The notes: generated by a model from the letters alone, not told the origin. A stretch of 29,744 nucleotides of DNA from JAYQUR01 sp038133505 (GCA_038133505.1 JAYPTI010000019.1:1-29744), one strand, 5' to 3'; counted from the stretch's first letter, positions 15,953 through 23,624 are shown. Translations and numbers: made by a program.

Positions 15953-17443
15953 CTATTCGGCCGCGATCTTGCCGTCGCCCGAGCCTATCACGTCCTGCAG
16001 GCTGTACTTGTCGAGGATCGAGTCCACGAGCTCCGCCGACCGGTCCCAGTTGTAGGTGCGGAAGGCGTGCGCCCGGGTGACGAACTGGGCGCCGGCATAG
16101 AACATCTCGTACTGAGTGTGACGGCTCGCGAACTCGGAGCCGATCGCGTCCCAGGCGAGTTTCATGAACTTCACCTTGTCCTCGGACGAGCCGATCGCGG
16201 ACTTCTGGGTGGCGTTGATATAGCGGTTGAGGTCCGGGTCGGCGAAATCCTCGGCCGACGAGGGCAGCATGATCAGTCCGCCGCCCGCGAGCTCCCGCAT
16301 CGCGGTAACGAATTCCGGATAGAGCTGCTGCGTGAGGACCTGCGCGGTGTACATCAGGTTGCGGTCCGGCACGTAGTAGCCGTTGAACATGCCGCCGCCC
16401 GATTCCATGCCGTAGACGAGGCCTTCCACCATCGCCGCCTGGGCGGCCATGTGACCGAGTTTCTCCGCGACCGGCGGCATGCCGACGGTACCGATGGTCT
16501 CGCAGATGCGCCGCGCGACACCGATCTGGAACTGCATCTTCACCATCAGGCGCGTCATCGCCTGGTAGTTCTGCATGTAGTGCGCGTAGGTGTCCTGGAA
16601 CTGGGCGCGGGCCGTGTCGGTATCCTTGTAGATGAACACGCGGTCCCACGGCACCTTCACGTCGTCGCAATAGACCAGCGCGTCGTTCTCGTCGAAGCGG
16701 GCCGACAGCGGATAGTCGAAACCGTTCGGCGCCGCTTCCTCGTATGACCGGCGCGACAGGATCTTGAGGCCCTTCGCGTTCATCGGGATCGCGAAGGAGA
16801 TCGCGTATTTCTCCTCGCCCGGCTTCAGCGGCTGGATGTTCGCGAACAGGACTTCGTTCGCCATGATCGAGCCGGTGCCGAGCATCTTCGCGCCACGGAC
16901 CGTAATGCCTTCGGAATCCTCGTCGACTACGGCCGTCGCGAGATGTTCGTCCTGCTGTTCGCCGGTCGATTTGCCGCGGTTCGCCTGCGGATTGATGATC
17001 ACGTAGGTCATGTAGACGTCGTTGTCGCGCGCCCACTCGAAATAGTTCCACAGCGCCTTGGCGCGCTCGGGCGAGTGCTTCTCGAAGACGGGGAGGCCCA
17101 TCACCTGGCCGACCAACGACGACGCGATGTGGTCCGGAGAGCGGCCGAGCCAGCCGCCCGACAGGCGCGACCAGCCCTCGATCGCCTTGCGGCGCGTCAC
17201 CAGCTCTTCGTAGGACTTGGTGAGCTGCCAGCAGCGGTTGACCCGCTCGCCCGATGTCGGGCTCTCGAAGGTCATGTAGTCGATGTGCGCCGGGTCCGCC
17301 TGGAAATCGTAGAGCGACGCGGCGGCCGCCACGGCGTTGCGATACGCCGGATGCGTCGTGACGTCGTCCACCTTCTTGCCGTTCAGATAGACCTCGCGCC
17401 CGTCGCGCAGCGACTCGAGATGTTGTGCGCCCGTCTTCGCCAT
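15953..17443 (-). CDS. HpaB-type FADH2-dependent aromatic hydroxylase, oxygenase component
   Basis: A 496-residue protein matching the 4-hydroxyphenylacetate 3-hydroxylase oxygenase family over its full length. It shows the N-terminal REVYLNGKKVDDVTTHP, the middle acyl-CoA-dehydrogenase-like fold with PQANRGKS and DEDSEGITVRGAKMLGTGS, YCDDVKVPWDRVF, and a C-terminal helical part. These enzymes use reduced FAD from a separate reductase (HpaC type) to ortho-hydroxylate phenols or to remove halogen or nitro groups. No reductase gene is present in the window, so it must be supplied from elsewhere. A GAGGGAG/GCAGGG stretch precedes the ATG. The gene is divergent from marR and upstream of the P450 gene. 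Its exact phenolic substrate is unknown. Confidence 0.92.
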   Translation of the reverse strand: MAKTGAQHLESLRDGREVYLNGKKVDDVTTHPAYRNAVAAAASLYDFQADPAHIDYMTFESPTSGERVNRCWQLTKSYEELVTRRKAIEGWSRLSGGWLGRSPDHIASSLVGQVMGLPVFEKHSPERAKALWNYFEWARDNDVYMTYVIINPQANRGKSTGEQQDEHLATAVVDEDSEGITVRGAKMLGTGSIMANEVLFANIQPLKPGEEKYAISFAIPMNAKGLKILSRRSYEEAAPNGFDYPLSARFDENDALVYCDDVKVPWDRVFIYKDTDTARAQFQDTYAHYMQNYQAMTRLMVKMQFQIGVARRICETIGTVGMPPVAEKLGHMAAQAAMVEGLVYGMESGGGMFNGYYVPDRNLMYTAQVLTQQLYPEFVTAMRELAGGGLIMLPSSAEDFADPDLNRYINATQKSAIGSSEDKVKFMKLAWDAIGSEFASRHTQYEMFYAGAQFVTRAHAFRTYNWDRSAELVDSILDKYSLQDVIGSGDGKIAAE

Positions 17444-17468
17444 GACCCTGCTCCCTCGGTTAAACAGC

Positions 17469-17498
17469 TTGCATCAAAAATACTATACTAAGTATACT
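17469..17498 (+). promoter_or_regulatory. Promoter of the marR gene within the divergent hpaB/marR region
   Basis: TTGCAT (17469-17474), an 18-base spacer and TATACT (17493-17498), about 54 bases before the marR start. The region is strikingly AT-rich compared with its surroundings. On the minus strand, TATACT and TATAGT hexamers in the same block could serve hpaB, but no good minus-strand -35 is evident. Confidence 0.6.
17484..17496. promoter_or_regulatory. Palindromic MarR-type operator candidate
   Basis: TATACT-A-AGTATA is a perfect 13-base palindrome in the 108-base gap between divergent hpaB and marR. It overlaps the -10 region of the marR promoter and probably that of hpaB. Size, AT content and position fit a MarR-family dimer site, so autoregulation with joint control of the hpaB-P450 genes is the likely scheme. 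The assignment is inferred. Confidence 0.6.
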
Positions 17499-17551
17499 AA
17501 TTTGAGAAACGGAATCTTTCGCGACCGAAGTCACAGGAACGAGACGCCGGA

Positions 17552-18130
17552 ATGCCGCTCGACGCAACCGATACCGACGCTGCCCGACCGCTGTCGGACG
17601 GCGAGGGAACGCCGCCGACCGTCTCGCGGCCCGAACTGCTCGCCGGCGGTTCCGACCAGAATTTCCGGAAGCTCGTCCACGATTTCTTCGCCTTCAACGC
17701 GCGCCACGAGGCCATTCGAGACGGCCACGCGCGACGCATCGGCCTCGCCGGAATCGAATATACGATCCTGATCTCCATCGCCCGGCTCAGCGCAGACGGC
17801 GACGTGAACGTGAAGGCGCTGGCGGAACATCTCCACGTCTCCATCGGCTTCATCACCAACACGACCCGCAAGCTGCAGGAGATGGGCCTCGTCACCAAGA
17901 CGCCCGATCCCGAGGACAAGCGCCGCATCATCCTCGCCGTCACGCCGGAGGGCCGCGCCCGGCTGGAGCAGCTCGCGCCGTGGCAGCGTCAGGTAAACGA
18001 CGTCGAGTTCGGCGGGCTGACGGCGGAGGAGTTCAGGCTGCTCGGGCGCATCGTCGAGCGCCTCGTCGAGACCAGCGAGGCGGCGGTGGAACTCCAGCGC
18101 GAGCTCGAAGGCGGCGACGAGGCCGCTTGA
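17552..18130 (+). CDS. MarR family transcriptional regulator
   Basis: A 192-residue winged-helix regulator. The MarR core is at about residues 60-150: GIEYTILISIARL, then the helix-turn-helix VKALAEHLHVSIGFITNTTRKLQEMGLV and the wing with DPEDKRR, a MarR signature (DxRxx). A ~50-residue polar N-terminal extension precedes the dimerisation helix. The ATG at 17552 follows AGGAACGAGA. It is divergent from the HpaB-type hydroxylase, with a palindromic site between them, as in HpaR-like control of aromatic degradation; repression relieved by a phenolic ligand is the usual mode for the family. Its 3' end is 2 bases from the converging MFS gene. Confidence 0.92.
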   Translation: MPLDATDTDAARPLSDGEGTPPTVSRPELLAGGSDQNFRKLVHDFFAFNARHEAIRDGHARRIGLAGIEYTILISIARLSADGDVNVKALAEHLHVSIGFITNTTRKLQEMGLVTKTPDPEDKRRIILAVTPEGRARLEQLAPWQRQVNDVEFGGLTAEEFRLLGRIVERLVETSEAAVELQRELEGGDEAA

Positions 18131-18132
18131 CT

Positions 18133-19347
18133 TCAGCGTTTCGACGCGCGCCGGCGCGTCAGGAACGGGATGATCCCGAATGCGAACGAGATCGCGGCGC
18201 TGGTGCAGACGGTAATCGTCATCGGCGTCGGCGTTCCGTCGGCGATCAGTCCGTAGATCTGGGTGAAGCTGGCCGGGCCCATCATCTGCATGAACACCCC
18301 GATGCCGGCGCCGGTCCCCGCCAGCGCGCCCGCCTCGATGATCGCGCCCGACTGCGAGTTGGGCAGCGCGAGGCCCTGCGCGAATGTGATGAACAGGCCG
18401 GGCAGGAACAGCACCAGCGGCGTGACGATGCCGGCGGCGATGACGGCCGCCTGCGTCGAGACAGTGACGATCAGCAGCGTCGCGCCCATCGCGACCATGC
18501 CTTCGAGCGGGACCCGCCCGCTGAGACGGCTGGAGACGAAGTTGCCGACGATGAAGCCCCCCGGGAAGAACAGGAAATAGAGCCCGTACTCCGACGCCGG
18601 CCGGTGCAGATATTCGGTCAGCAGGAACGCGTTCGCCGAGGCCAATGCGAAGAACGCGCCGGAACTGAAGCCCGACTGCAGGACAAAAGAAGCGAACCGC
18701 AGATTGCCCATCAGGGTGACGAAATCCCGGACCGGATTGATCCGCGTGCCGACGCCGCCGCCGCCGGTCGGATGCGTCTCGTACATCACGAACCATGTGA
18801 GAAGGGCCAGGACCGCTCCGATTCCTGCGGCCGTCGTGACCAGGGCGCGCCAGCCCGACAGCTCGATCAGCAGCCCGCCCAGCGGCGTCGCCAGCATCGG
18901 GCCCAGCGTGTAGGCCATGGTGAGATAGGCGATCACCTTCACGAGCTTCTCGGTGCCGTAGACGTCGCGCGCGATGGTCCGCGCGAGGCCGATGCCGCCG
19001 GCGCCGCCCGCCGCCTGCAGGACGCGGCCTGCGATCAGCACCCAGATCGAGTTCGCCAGCGCGCACGCGAGGCTGCCCGCGACGAACAGTGCGATCGCGC
19101 CGAGCAGCACCGGCCGCCGGCCGAACCGGTCCGACAGAGAGCCGTAGGCGAGCGTCATGAACGCCATCGTGAACAGCGGCACGCTGAGGGTCAGCTCCGC
19201 CGTCGCCTCGTCGACGCCGAAATGCGCCTTCACGGCCGGCACGGCCGGGAAGACCATGTGGAGCGCCAGCGGCGCGATCGCGGTGATCGACGCCAGAACG
19301 CAGGCGAACAGCGCGCCGGGCGGGGGAGGGCGGGTTTCCGTGTTCAA
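18133..19347 (-). CDS. MFS transporter, Bcr/CflA (DHA1) drug-efflux type
   Basis: A 404-residue major facilitator with about 12 hydrophobic helices. The DHA1 signature is in the loop between helices 2 and 3 (GSLSDRFGRRPVLLG, ~residue 69-83), and helix 4/5 shows ARTIARDVYG and a GPMLATPLGGLL motif C-like stretch, as in Bcr/CflA proteins. The start is TTG at 19347, needed to keep the first helix (from about residue 11); the next ATG would remove it. These proteins export drugs or metabolites with proton antiport. It converges on marR with 2 bases between, and could export aromatic substrates of the neighbouring module, but that link is only positional. Confidence 0.88.
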   Translation of the reverse strand: MNTETRPPPPGALFACVLASITAIAPLALHMVFPAVPAVKAHFGVDEATAELTLSVPLFTMAFMTLAYGSLSDRFGRRPVLLGAIALFVAGSLACALANSIWVLIAGRVLQAAGGAGGIGLARTIARDVYGTEKLVKVIAYLTMAYTLGPMLATPLGGLLIELSGWRALVTTAAGIGAVLALLTWFVMYETHPTGGGGVGTRINPVRDFVTLMGNLRFASFVLQSGFSSGAFFALASANAFLLTEYLHRPASEYGLYFLFFPGGFIVGNFVSSRLSGRVPLEGMVAMGATLLIVTVSTQAAVIAAGIVTPLVLFLPGLFITFAQGLALPNSQSGAIIEAGALAGTGAGIGVFMQMMGPASFTQIYGLIADGTPTPMTITVCTSAAISFAFGIIPFLTRRRASKR

Positions 19348-19409
19348 GGCTTCCTGTCCGCCGGCATCGGGCCGGTGTGCGGTGGAAAGAGGCGTACTGT
19401 GGGCGACAT

Positions 19410-19500
19410 GGACCCTCGGCTCAAGGCCGAGGGTGACATGGGGGCGTGCAAATTCCGGGGATCGGAATGACCGTCATCCTCGGCCTCGAGCCGAGCATCC
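19410..19500. repeat. Pair of inverted REP-like palindromic elements
   Basis: Two 28-base units, at 19410-19437 and 19473-19500, are imperfect inverted copies of each other (about five differences). Each is itself a hairpin: ACCCTCGGC/GCCGAGGGT with a 5-base loop (19412-19434) and CTCGGC/GCCGAG with a 5-base loop (19479-19495). Extragenic palindromes built around CTCGGCTCGAGGCCGAG are a familiar dispersed repeat type in alphaproteobacterial genomes. They lie between the start of the MFS gene and the end of the MBL gene. Confidence 0.75.
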
Positions 19501-19528
19501 ATCTCTCAAATTGCAATTAAACTGGCCT

Positions 19529-20404
19529 TTACGCCTCGACGAAGTCGAACCGCCACTTGTCGCCTTGCGTGCGGATGTGGCCGCAGGTCGTGCCGGTGAA
19601 GTGGGCGGGGATGACCAGCGCGTCCGTGTCGCCGTACTTGCCGCAGAAGTCGTAGCGGCTCTTGCGCGACAGGTCCTGGTCCGTGCAGAGGCCGCTCGAA
19701 AGGTCCGGCTCGTAAATCTGCAGCGGGTGGTGGAACAGGTCGCCCGTGAACAGCGCCTTGTCGCCCTCGCTCTCGAGGTTGAGCGCGACGTGGCCCGGCG
19801 TATGGCCCGGCGTCGGTTCGAGCACGATGCCATGGTCGATCTCGTGGTCGTCTCGGACCAGATCGGCGCAGCCAGCCTCGACGACCGGCAGGACGGAATC
19901 GTTGAACACGTTGTCGCCGATCTCCGAATTGCCGAGCATCGATTCCCAGTGCCTGTATTCCTTCTCCGAGAACACGTAACGCGCGTTGGGGAAAGTCGGC
20001 ACCCAGCGGCCGTCCTTGAGTTGCGTGTTCCAGCCGACATGATCGATATGGAGATGGGTGCACATCACGATGTCGATGTCTTCGGGGGTCATTCCGGCGG
20101 CCTTCAGGTTGCCCAGCCACGGCGTCTTCTGCCGGTGCCAGTGCGGGCGGCCGGGCCGCTCCTTGTCTTCGCCGATGCAAGCGTCGAGGAGGTTGTTGAG
20201 CCGGGGCGTTTTCACCAAATAGCTCTGGAAGGCGAAAAGCATCTTGCCGCTCTCGGTGTCGAAGTAATCCGGCGCCATCCAGTGCATGTGCTTCTCGACC
20301 ATCTCCTCGGTGACGTCGGGATACATGTCGGCGGGCGACCGGAACGGCATCACGCTCTCGACGACCGCCGCGATCTCGCAGGCGCCCAGGGCTCTCGTTT
20401 TCAT
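19529..20404 (-). CDS. MBL-fold metallo-hydrolase
   Basis: A 291-residue metallo-beta-lactamase-fold protein. Metal ligands are all visible: HxHxDH in CTHLHIDHVGW, His in PTPGHTPGH, Asp in FTGDLFHH and the last His in VIPAHFTG, so two zinc ions can be bound. The ATG at 20404 follows GAGGGAGAG; the frame stays open upstream only because of the antisense pattern of the next gene. No signal peptide is seen. It resembles the lactonase/organophosphate-hydrolase-like branch, in which substrates vary (lactones, esters, sulfates). It lies just downstream of the interrupted SDR gene on the same strand and may share its transcript. Substrate unknown. Confidence 0.88.
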   Translation of the reverse strand: MKTRALGACEIAAVVESVMPFRSPADMYPDVTEEMVEKHMHWMAPDYFDTESGKMLFAFQSYLVKTPRLNNLLDACIGEDKERPGRPHWHRQKTPWLGNLKAAGMTPEDIDIVMCTHLHIDHVGWNTQLKDGRWVPTFPNARYVFSEKEYRHWESMLGNSEIGDNVFNDSVLPVVEAGCADLVRDDHEIDHGIVLEPTPGHTPGHVALNLESEGDKALFTGDLFHHPLQIYEPDLSSGLCTDQDLSRKSRYDFCGKYGDTDALVIPAHFTGTTCGHIRTQGDKWRFDFVEA

Positions 20405-20445
20405 GCTTTCTCTCCCTCTTTCCTTCTGTCCCGTTTTGCCCGGCG

Positions 20446-21210
20446 TCAGCGGAACCCGCCGCCGCCGTTGATGTAGACCGTGTCCGCCGTCATGAACTCG
20501 CAAGCGTCCGAGCACATGAAGAGCACCATCTCGCCGATCTCCTCGGCCGTCCCGAAGCGCTTCATCGGCACGTCGTCGACCATGCGCTGCTTCAGCTCCT
20601 CGGACGAGATCGCCTGGAAGGCGGTGTCGATGGGGCCGGGCGAGATCGACAATGCACGGATGACGCGGGTCACGAATTCCCTCTACACGCCCATGGTCAG
20701 CGTCACAACCGCGCCCTTGGCCGATGCGTAATGCGTCGAATGGCCTGGTCCGCCGCGGCGGTGCGCCATGCTGGCGACGTTGACGATTACGCCGTGGCCG
20801 CGCTCCAGCATGTGCGGCAGGACGGCCTGCATGCAGTGAAACACGCCGTCGACGTTGAGCGCGTAAGTGCGCCGCCACAGCTCCGGGTCGATGTCGAGGA
20901 AGGTCGAGCGCTTGCCGGCCGCGCCGGCGCTGTTGAACTGGAAATCGATGGCGCCGAACGCGTCGATGCCCGCGGCGATGGCGGCGTCGACCGAGGGGCG
21001 GTCGGTCACGTCGGTGGCGACGGCAAACGCGCCCGCGTTGGTCTTTCGCACCTCCGCGGCCACGGCCTCGGCGCCCGCCGCGTCGATGTCGGCGCAGATC
21101 ACGTTCGCGCCTTCGCGGGCGAAGATCAGTGCCGTCGCGCGGCCGATTCCGCTCGCGGCGCCGGTGATGAAGATCGTCTTGTCGCGGAAATAGTCGGGGG
21201 TCTTGGGCAT
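20446..21210 (-). pseudogene. Short-chain dehydrogenase/reductase interrupted by an in-frame TAG
   Basis: From ATG 21210 the frame encodes a classical SDR: cofactor motif TGAASGIG near residue 14-21, ADID for cofactor choice, the FNSAGAAG motif in place of NNAG, the catalytic Ser in VNVASMAH, and YASAK around 163-167. Codon 176 is TAG (20683-20685). The same frame then continues with REFVTRVIRALSISPGPIDT and ends in a normal SDR C-terminus (YINGGGGFR, TGA). The join restores an uninterrupted ~253-residue SDR, so one substitution has created the stop. The truncated 175-residue product would lose the substrate-binding and tetramer-forming part. An internal GTG at 20673 could restart but would give no active enzyme. 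Either a recent pseudogene or a consensus error; the neighbouring MBL gene is intact. Confidence 0.85.
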
Positions 21211-21252
21211 TCGGCTTGTTTTCTCCCTATTGGGGGAAACCATACACCTTCC

Positions 21253-21280
21253 TTGCCGCCCAGTCGCAATAACCTATATT
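21253..21280 (+). promoter_or_regulatory. Promoter of mnmA, probably giving a leaderless mRNA
   Basis: TTGCCG (21253-21258), a 16-base spacer and TATATT (21275-21280). Only seven bases separate the -10 from the ATG at 21288, so transcription should begin at or within a base or two of the start codon. No Shine-Dalgarno sequence is present. Confidence 0.6.
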
Positions 21281-21287
21281 CCGCGCC

Positions 21288-22415
21288 ATGAACGCGCCCC
21301 GAATAGATCTGGGAATCGATAAAGCCCCCGCGGAGACCCGCGTGGTCGTCGCCATGTCGGGCGGCGTGGACTCGTCCGTCACCGCAGCGCTCCTGAAGGA
21401 GCAGGGCTACGACGTGGTCGGCGTGACCCTCCAGCTCTACGACCACGGCGAGGCGGTGAAGCGCGAGAAGGCATGCTGCGCCGGCCAGGACATCTTCGAT
21501 GCGCGCCGGGTGGCAGAGACCGTCCAAATCCCGCATTACGTGCTGAACTACGAATCCCGGTTCCGCGAGGACGTTATCGACGATTTTGCCGACGCGTATC
21601 TGCGCGGCGAGACGCCGATCCCCTGCGTCCGCTGCAACCAGACGGTCAAGTTCCGCGACCTGCTGAAGACGGCGAAGGATCTGCAGGCCGACGCGCTGGC
21701 GACCGGCCACTACATCCGCCGCGTCGCGGGTCCGGCGGGCGCCGAGCTGCACCGCGCCGTCGATGCGAGCCGCGACCAGAGCTACTTCCTGTTCGCGACC
21801 ACGGCCGAGCAGGCCGATTATCTGCGCTTTCCCTTGGGCGACATGCCGAAGGACGAGGTGCGCGCCCATGCCGAGCGCTTCGGCCTGCCGGTCGCCTCGA
21901 AGCCCGACAGCCAGGATATCTGCTTCGTGCCGGATGGCGACTACTCCTCCGTGGTTCAGAAGATCCGCCCGGGCGCCATCGATCCGGGCGACATCGTCCA
22001 TGTCGACGGCACCGTGCTCGGACGCCACGACGGCATCATCAACTTCACGGTCGGACAGCGCCGCGGGCTCGGTGTCGGCGGTGCGGGTGAGCCGCTCTAC
22101 GTCGTGCGCATCGAGCCGGACGACCGCCGGGTGGTCGTCGGGCCGGCGGATGCGCTCGGCGAGACCGAGGTGAACGTGGCCGAGGTCAACTGGCTCGGCG
22201 GCGCGCCGGCTGAAAGCGGCGAGGGGAAGCGGGTGACGGTGCGCGTGCGCTCGACCCAGGAACCCGCGCCGGCGACGCTGCATCTCGATCCGGCAAACGG
22301 CTCGGCTCGCGTCGTGCTGGATTCGCCCGAACGCGCCGTTGCGCCCGGCCAGGCCTGCGTCTTCTATGACGGCGACCGCCTGCTTGGCGGCGGCTGGATC
22401 CGCCGCGCGGCCTGA
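21288..22415 (+). CDS. mnmA: tRNA-specific 2-thiouridylase
   Basis: A 375-residue MnmA/TrmU. The PP-loop SGGVDSS is at residues 24-30, the first catalytic Cys is Cys113 in IPCVRCNQTVKF and the second is near 213 in DSQDICFVPDGDY. ATGHYIRR, the ASRDQSYFLF stretch and the C-terminal beta-barrel (TVGQRRGLGVGGAGEPLYV) are as in the family. The enzyme places sulfur on U34 of tRNA-Lys, -Glu and -Gln, using persulfide from a cysteine desulfurase; one is encoded about 8 kb away in the same window. A short N-terminal extension of ~17 residues precedes the core. The start lies seven bases after the -10 box. It converges on the isomerase gene with 3 bases between. Confidence 0.97.
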   Translation: MNAPRIDLGIDKAPAETRVVVAMSGGVDSSVTAALLKEQGYDVVGVTLQLYDHGEAVKREKACCAGQDIFDARRVAETVQIPHYVLNYESRFREDVIDDFADAYLRGETPIPCVRCNQTVKFRDLLKTAKDLQADALATGHYIRRVAGPAGAELHRAVDASRDQSYFLFATTAEQADYLRFPLGDMPKDEVRAHAERFGLPVASKPDSQDICFVPDGDYSSVVQKIRPGAIDPGDIVHVDGTVLGRHDGIINFTVGQRRGLGVGGAGEPLYVVRIEPDDRRVVVGPADALGETEVNVAEVNWLGGAPAESGEGKRVTVRVRSTQEPAPATLHLDPANGSARVVLDSPERAVAPGQACVFYDGDRLLGGGWIRRAA

Positions 22416-22418
22416 GGC

Positions 22419-23189
22419 CTATTCCCTAAACCAGTCCAACCCGTCTTCGGTCCGCCCTTCCGGGAAATATTCCGCGGCGACGAAACCGTCGTATCCGCTC
22501 GCGTCGATGGCGGCGAAGGCGGCGTCGAAATCGATGCGGCCGGTGCCCGGCTCGTGGCGGCCCGGGACGTCTGCGAACTGGATATGGCCCACGAGGTCGC
22601 GGAAGCGCAGGAACGTCTCGACGATGGGATCGCCGATCGTCTCGACGTGATAGAGGTCGAACTCGATGGCGACGTTGGGATGGTCAACCGCCTCCAGCAG
22701 CTCGGCGACATCGGCGACGCGCGGCAGCAGGAACCCGGGCCGGTCGATATCGTTGATTGCCTCGACGACGACCTGCACGCCGATGTCGCCGAACGCGTCG
22801 CCAGCCACGTTGAGGTTTTCGGCGAGCAAGGCGAGGCATTCGCGGCGGTCGCGCTCGGGCGAGGGGCAGCCGGCCAAGACGTTCACGCTCCGAGCGCCGA
22901 TGGTCCTTGCGACCTCCCGCGCGCGCGCCACGCCGTCGCGAAACTCGAACTCGCGGCCCGGCACGGCGGACGTGCCTTCGCCGCCGTTCATCATGTCCCC
23001 GGCCGGCACGTTGATGACCGAGACGGCGAGCCCGAATTCCTCGACCGTACCCGCCAGCGCGCCGAGGTCGATGTCGTAGGGAAACTGGAACTCGACCGCC
23101 GAGAACCCGGCCTCCGCGGCAGCGCGGCAGCGGTCGAGCGGCACGTATTCGCGGAACAGCGTCGACAGGTTGGCGGAAAAGCGCGGCAT
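22419..23189 (-). CDS. Hydroxypyruvate isomerase-like TIM-barrel protein
   Basis: A 256-residue protein of the xylose-isomerase-like TIM-barrel family. Features match hydroxypyruvate isomerase (Hyi/OtnI-like): FSANLSTLFREYVPLDRCRAAAEAGFSAVEFQFPYD at the start (first barrel strands), VVEAINDIDRPGF with a metal/catalytic Glu, VAIEFDLYHVETIGD, HIQFADVPGRHEPGTG and FVAAEYFPEG with the last conserved Glu. Hyi converts hydroxypyruvate and tartronate semialdehyde in glyoxylate metabolism; OtnI acts on 2-oxo-tetronates. No other glyoxylate-pathway genes are nearby to decide. AGAGG lies before the ATG at 23189. Confidence 0.88.
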   Translation of the reverse strand: MPRFSANLSTLFREYVPLDRCRAAAEAGFSAVEFQFPYDIDLGALAGTVEEFGLAVSVINVPAGDMMNGGEGTSAVPGREFEFRDGVARAREVARTIGARSVNVLAGCPSPERDRRECLALLAENLNVAGDAFGDIGVQVVVEAINDIDRPGFLLPRVADVAELLEAVDHPNVAIEFDLYHVETIGDPIVETFLRFRDLVGHIQFADVPGRHEPGTGRIDFDAAFAAIDASGYDGFVAAEYFPEGRTEDGLDWFRE

Positions 23190-23247
23190 GGTCGGGACCT
23201 CTGCGGTTTTCGCGAGTGTAGCGGACGTTTCGCATGGCCCGAAATGC

Positions 23248-23276
23248 TTGACGAAAACGGCCCAACCGCCTATATC
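23248..23276 (+). promoter_or_regulatory. Promoter of the tRNA-Met gene
   Basis: TTGACG (23248-23253), a 17-base spacer and TATATC (23271-23276) followed by a GC-rich discriminator, 10 bases before the tRNA 5' end at 23287. This is a near-consensus housekeeping-sigma promoter of the kind usual for stable RNA genes. Confidence 0.75.
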
Positions 23277-23286
23277 CGCGCCCCGT

Positions 23287-23363
23287 GGCGGAGTAGCTCA
23301 GCAGGTTAGAGCAGCGGAATCATAATCCGCGTGTCGGGGGTTCGAGTCCCTCCTCCGCTACCA
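23287..23363 (+). tRNA. tRNA-Met (anticodon CAU, elongator type)
   Basis: A complete 77-base cloverleaf with encoded CCA. Acceptor stem GGCGGAG pairs with CTCCGCT (a G-U at position 1-72). The D arm has AGCTC and GAGC with loop AGCAGGTTA, the anticodon stem is GCGGA/TCCGC with loop ATCATAA, and the T arm is GGGGG-TTCGAGT-CCCTC. CAU could be elongator Met, initiator or lysidine-modified Ile. An initiator is disfavoured because position 1 pairs, if only as G-U, and the anticodon stem lacks the three G-C pairs. The overall sequence is of the alphaproteobacterial elongator tRNA-Met type as I recall it; tRNA-Ile2 is the alternative. Confidence 0.93.
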
Positions 23364-23377
23364 GTTTTCCCGATATT

Positions 23378-23608
23378 TCAGACAGCGCCGTGCCTCGTCG
23401 AGCAGCGCGCGATCGTCAGCTCGCCCGCCTTCTGCAGGTTCGCGAGCACCGCCTTCATATCCTTCTTAGCCGCGTCTCCCTGAAGTTTGTCGGGCGGCCG
23501 GCCGCCGCTTTTTGGAAACGGAGTCGATAGAGAATCAATATCTGCCGGTTGTGCGATTGATTTCCGGTCGGAATTTATGCAGGGTGATCCAAACGTAACA
23601 ATAATCAA
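23378..23608 (-). other. Possible small gene or gene remnant downstream of tRNA-Met
   Basis: A 76-codon minus-strand frame whose second half (PDKLQGDAAKKDMKAVLANL and on) has the G/C third-position bias of real coding sequence here, while its first half does not. I do not recognise the product. It could be a short hypothetical protein starting at the internal ATG (23457, about 26 codons), or the leftover of a gene cut off by the AT-richer neighbour. A perfect 14-bp palindrome GGCGGCCGGCCGCC (23493-23506) followed by a short T run lies inside it. Confidence 0.25.
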
Positions 23609-23624
23609 AGGTGGGGGGATTGAA

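Noticed and set aside
15870..17051. Long upstream extension of the P450 frame, giving a protein of about 797 residues
   Set aside because: The extension runs through the hpaB gene in another frame and has no protein character; the P450 starts at 15869 behind a good ribosome site.
18143..18160. Hairpin GACGCGC/GCGCGTC near the convergent marR/MFS ends as a terminator
   Set aside because: It is inside the MFS coding sequence, which encodes an Arg-rich C-terminus there, and no T run follows.
3203..20685. TAG (or TAA) recoding as an explanation for the three internal stops
   Set aside because: TAG ends several intact genes here (amidohydrolase, cysteine desulfurase, ferredoxin, tenA, hpaB) and TAA ends others (the binding protein, anmK, MBL), so there is no general reassignment; the sites share no common context.
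22387..22406. Hairpin GCGGCGG/CCGCCGC at the end of mnmA as a terminator
   Set aside because: It is wholly coding and not followed by T residues; such pairs are common by chance at this GC content.
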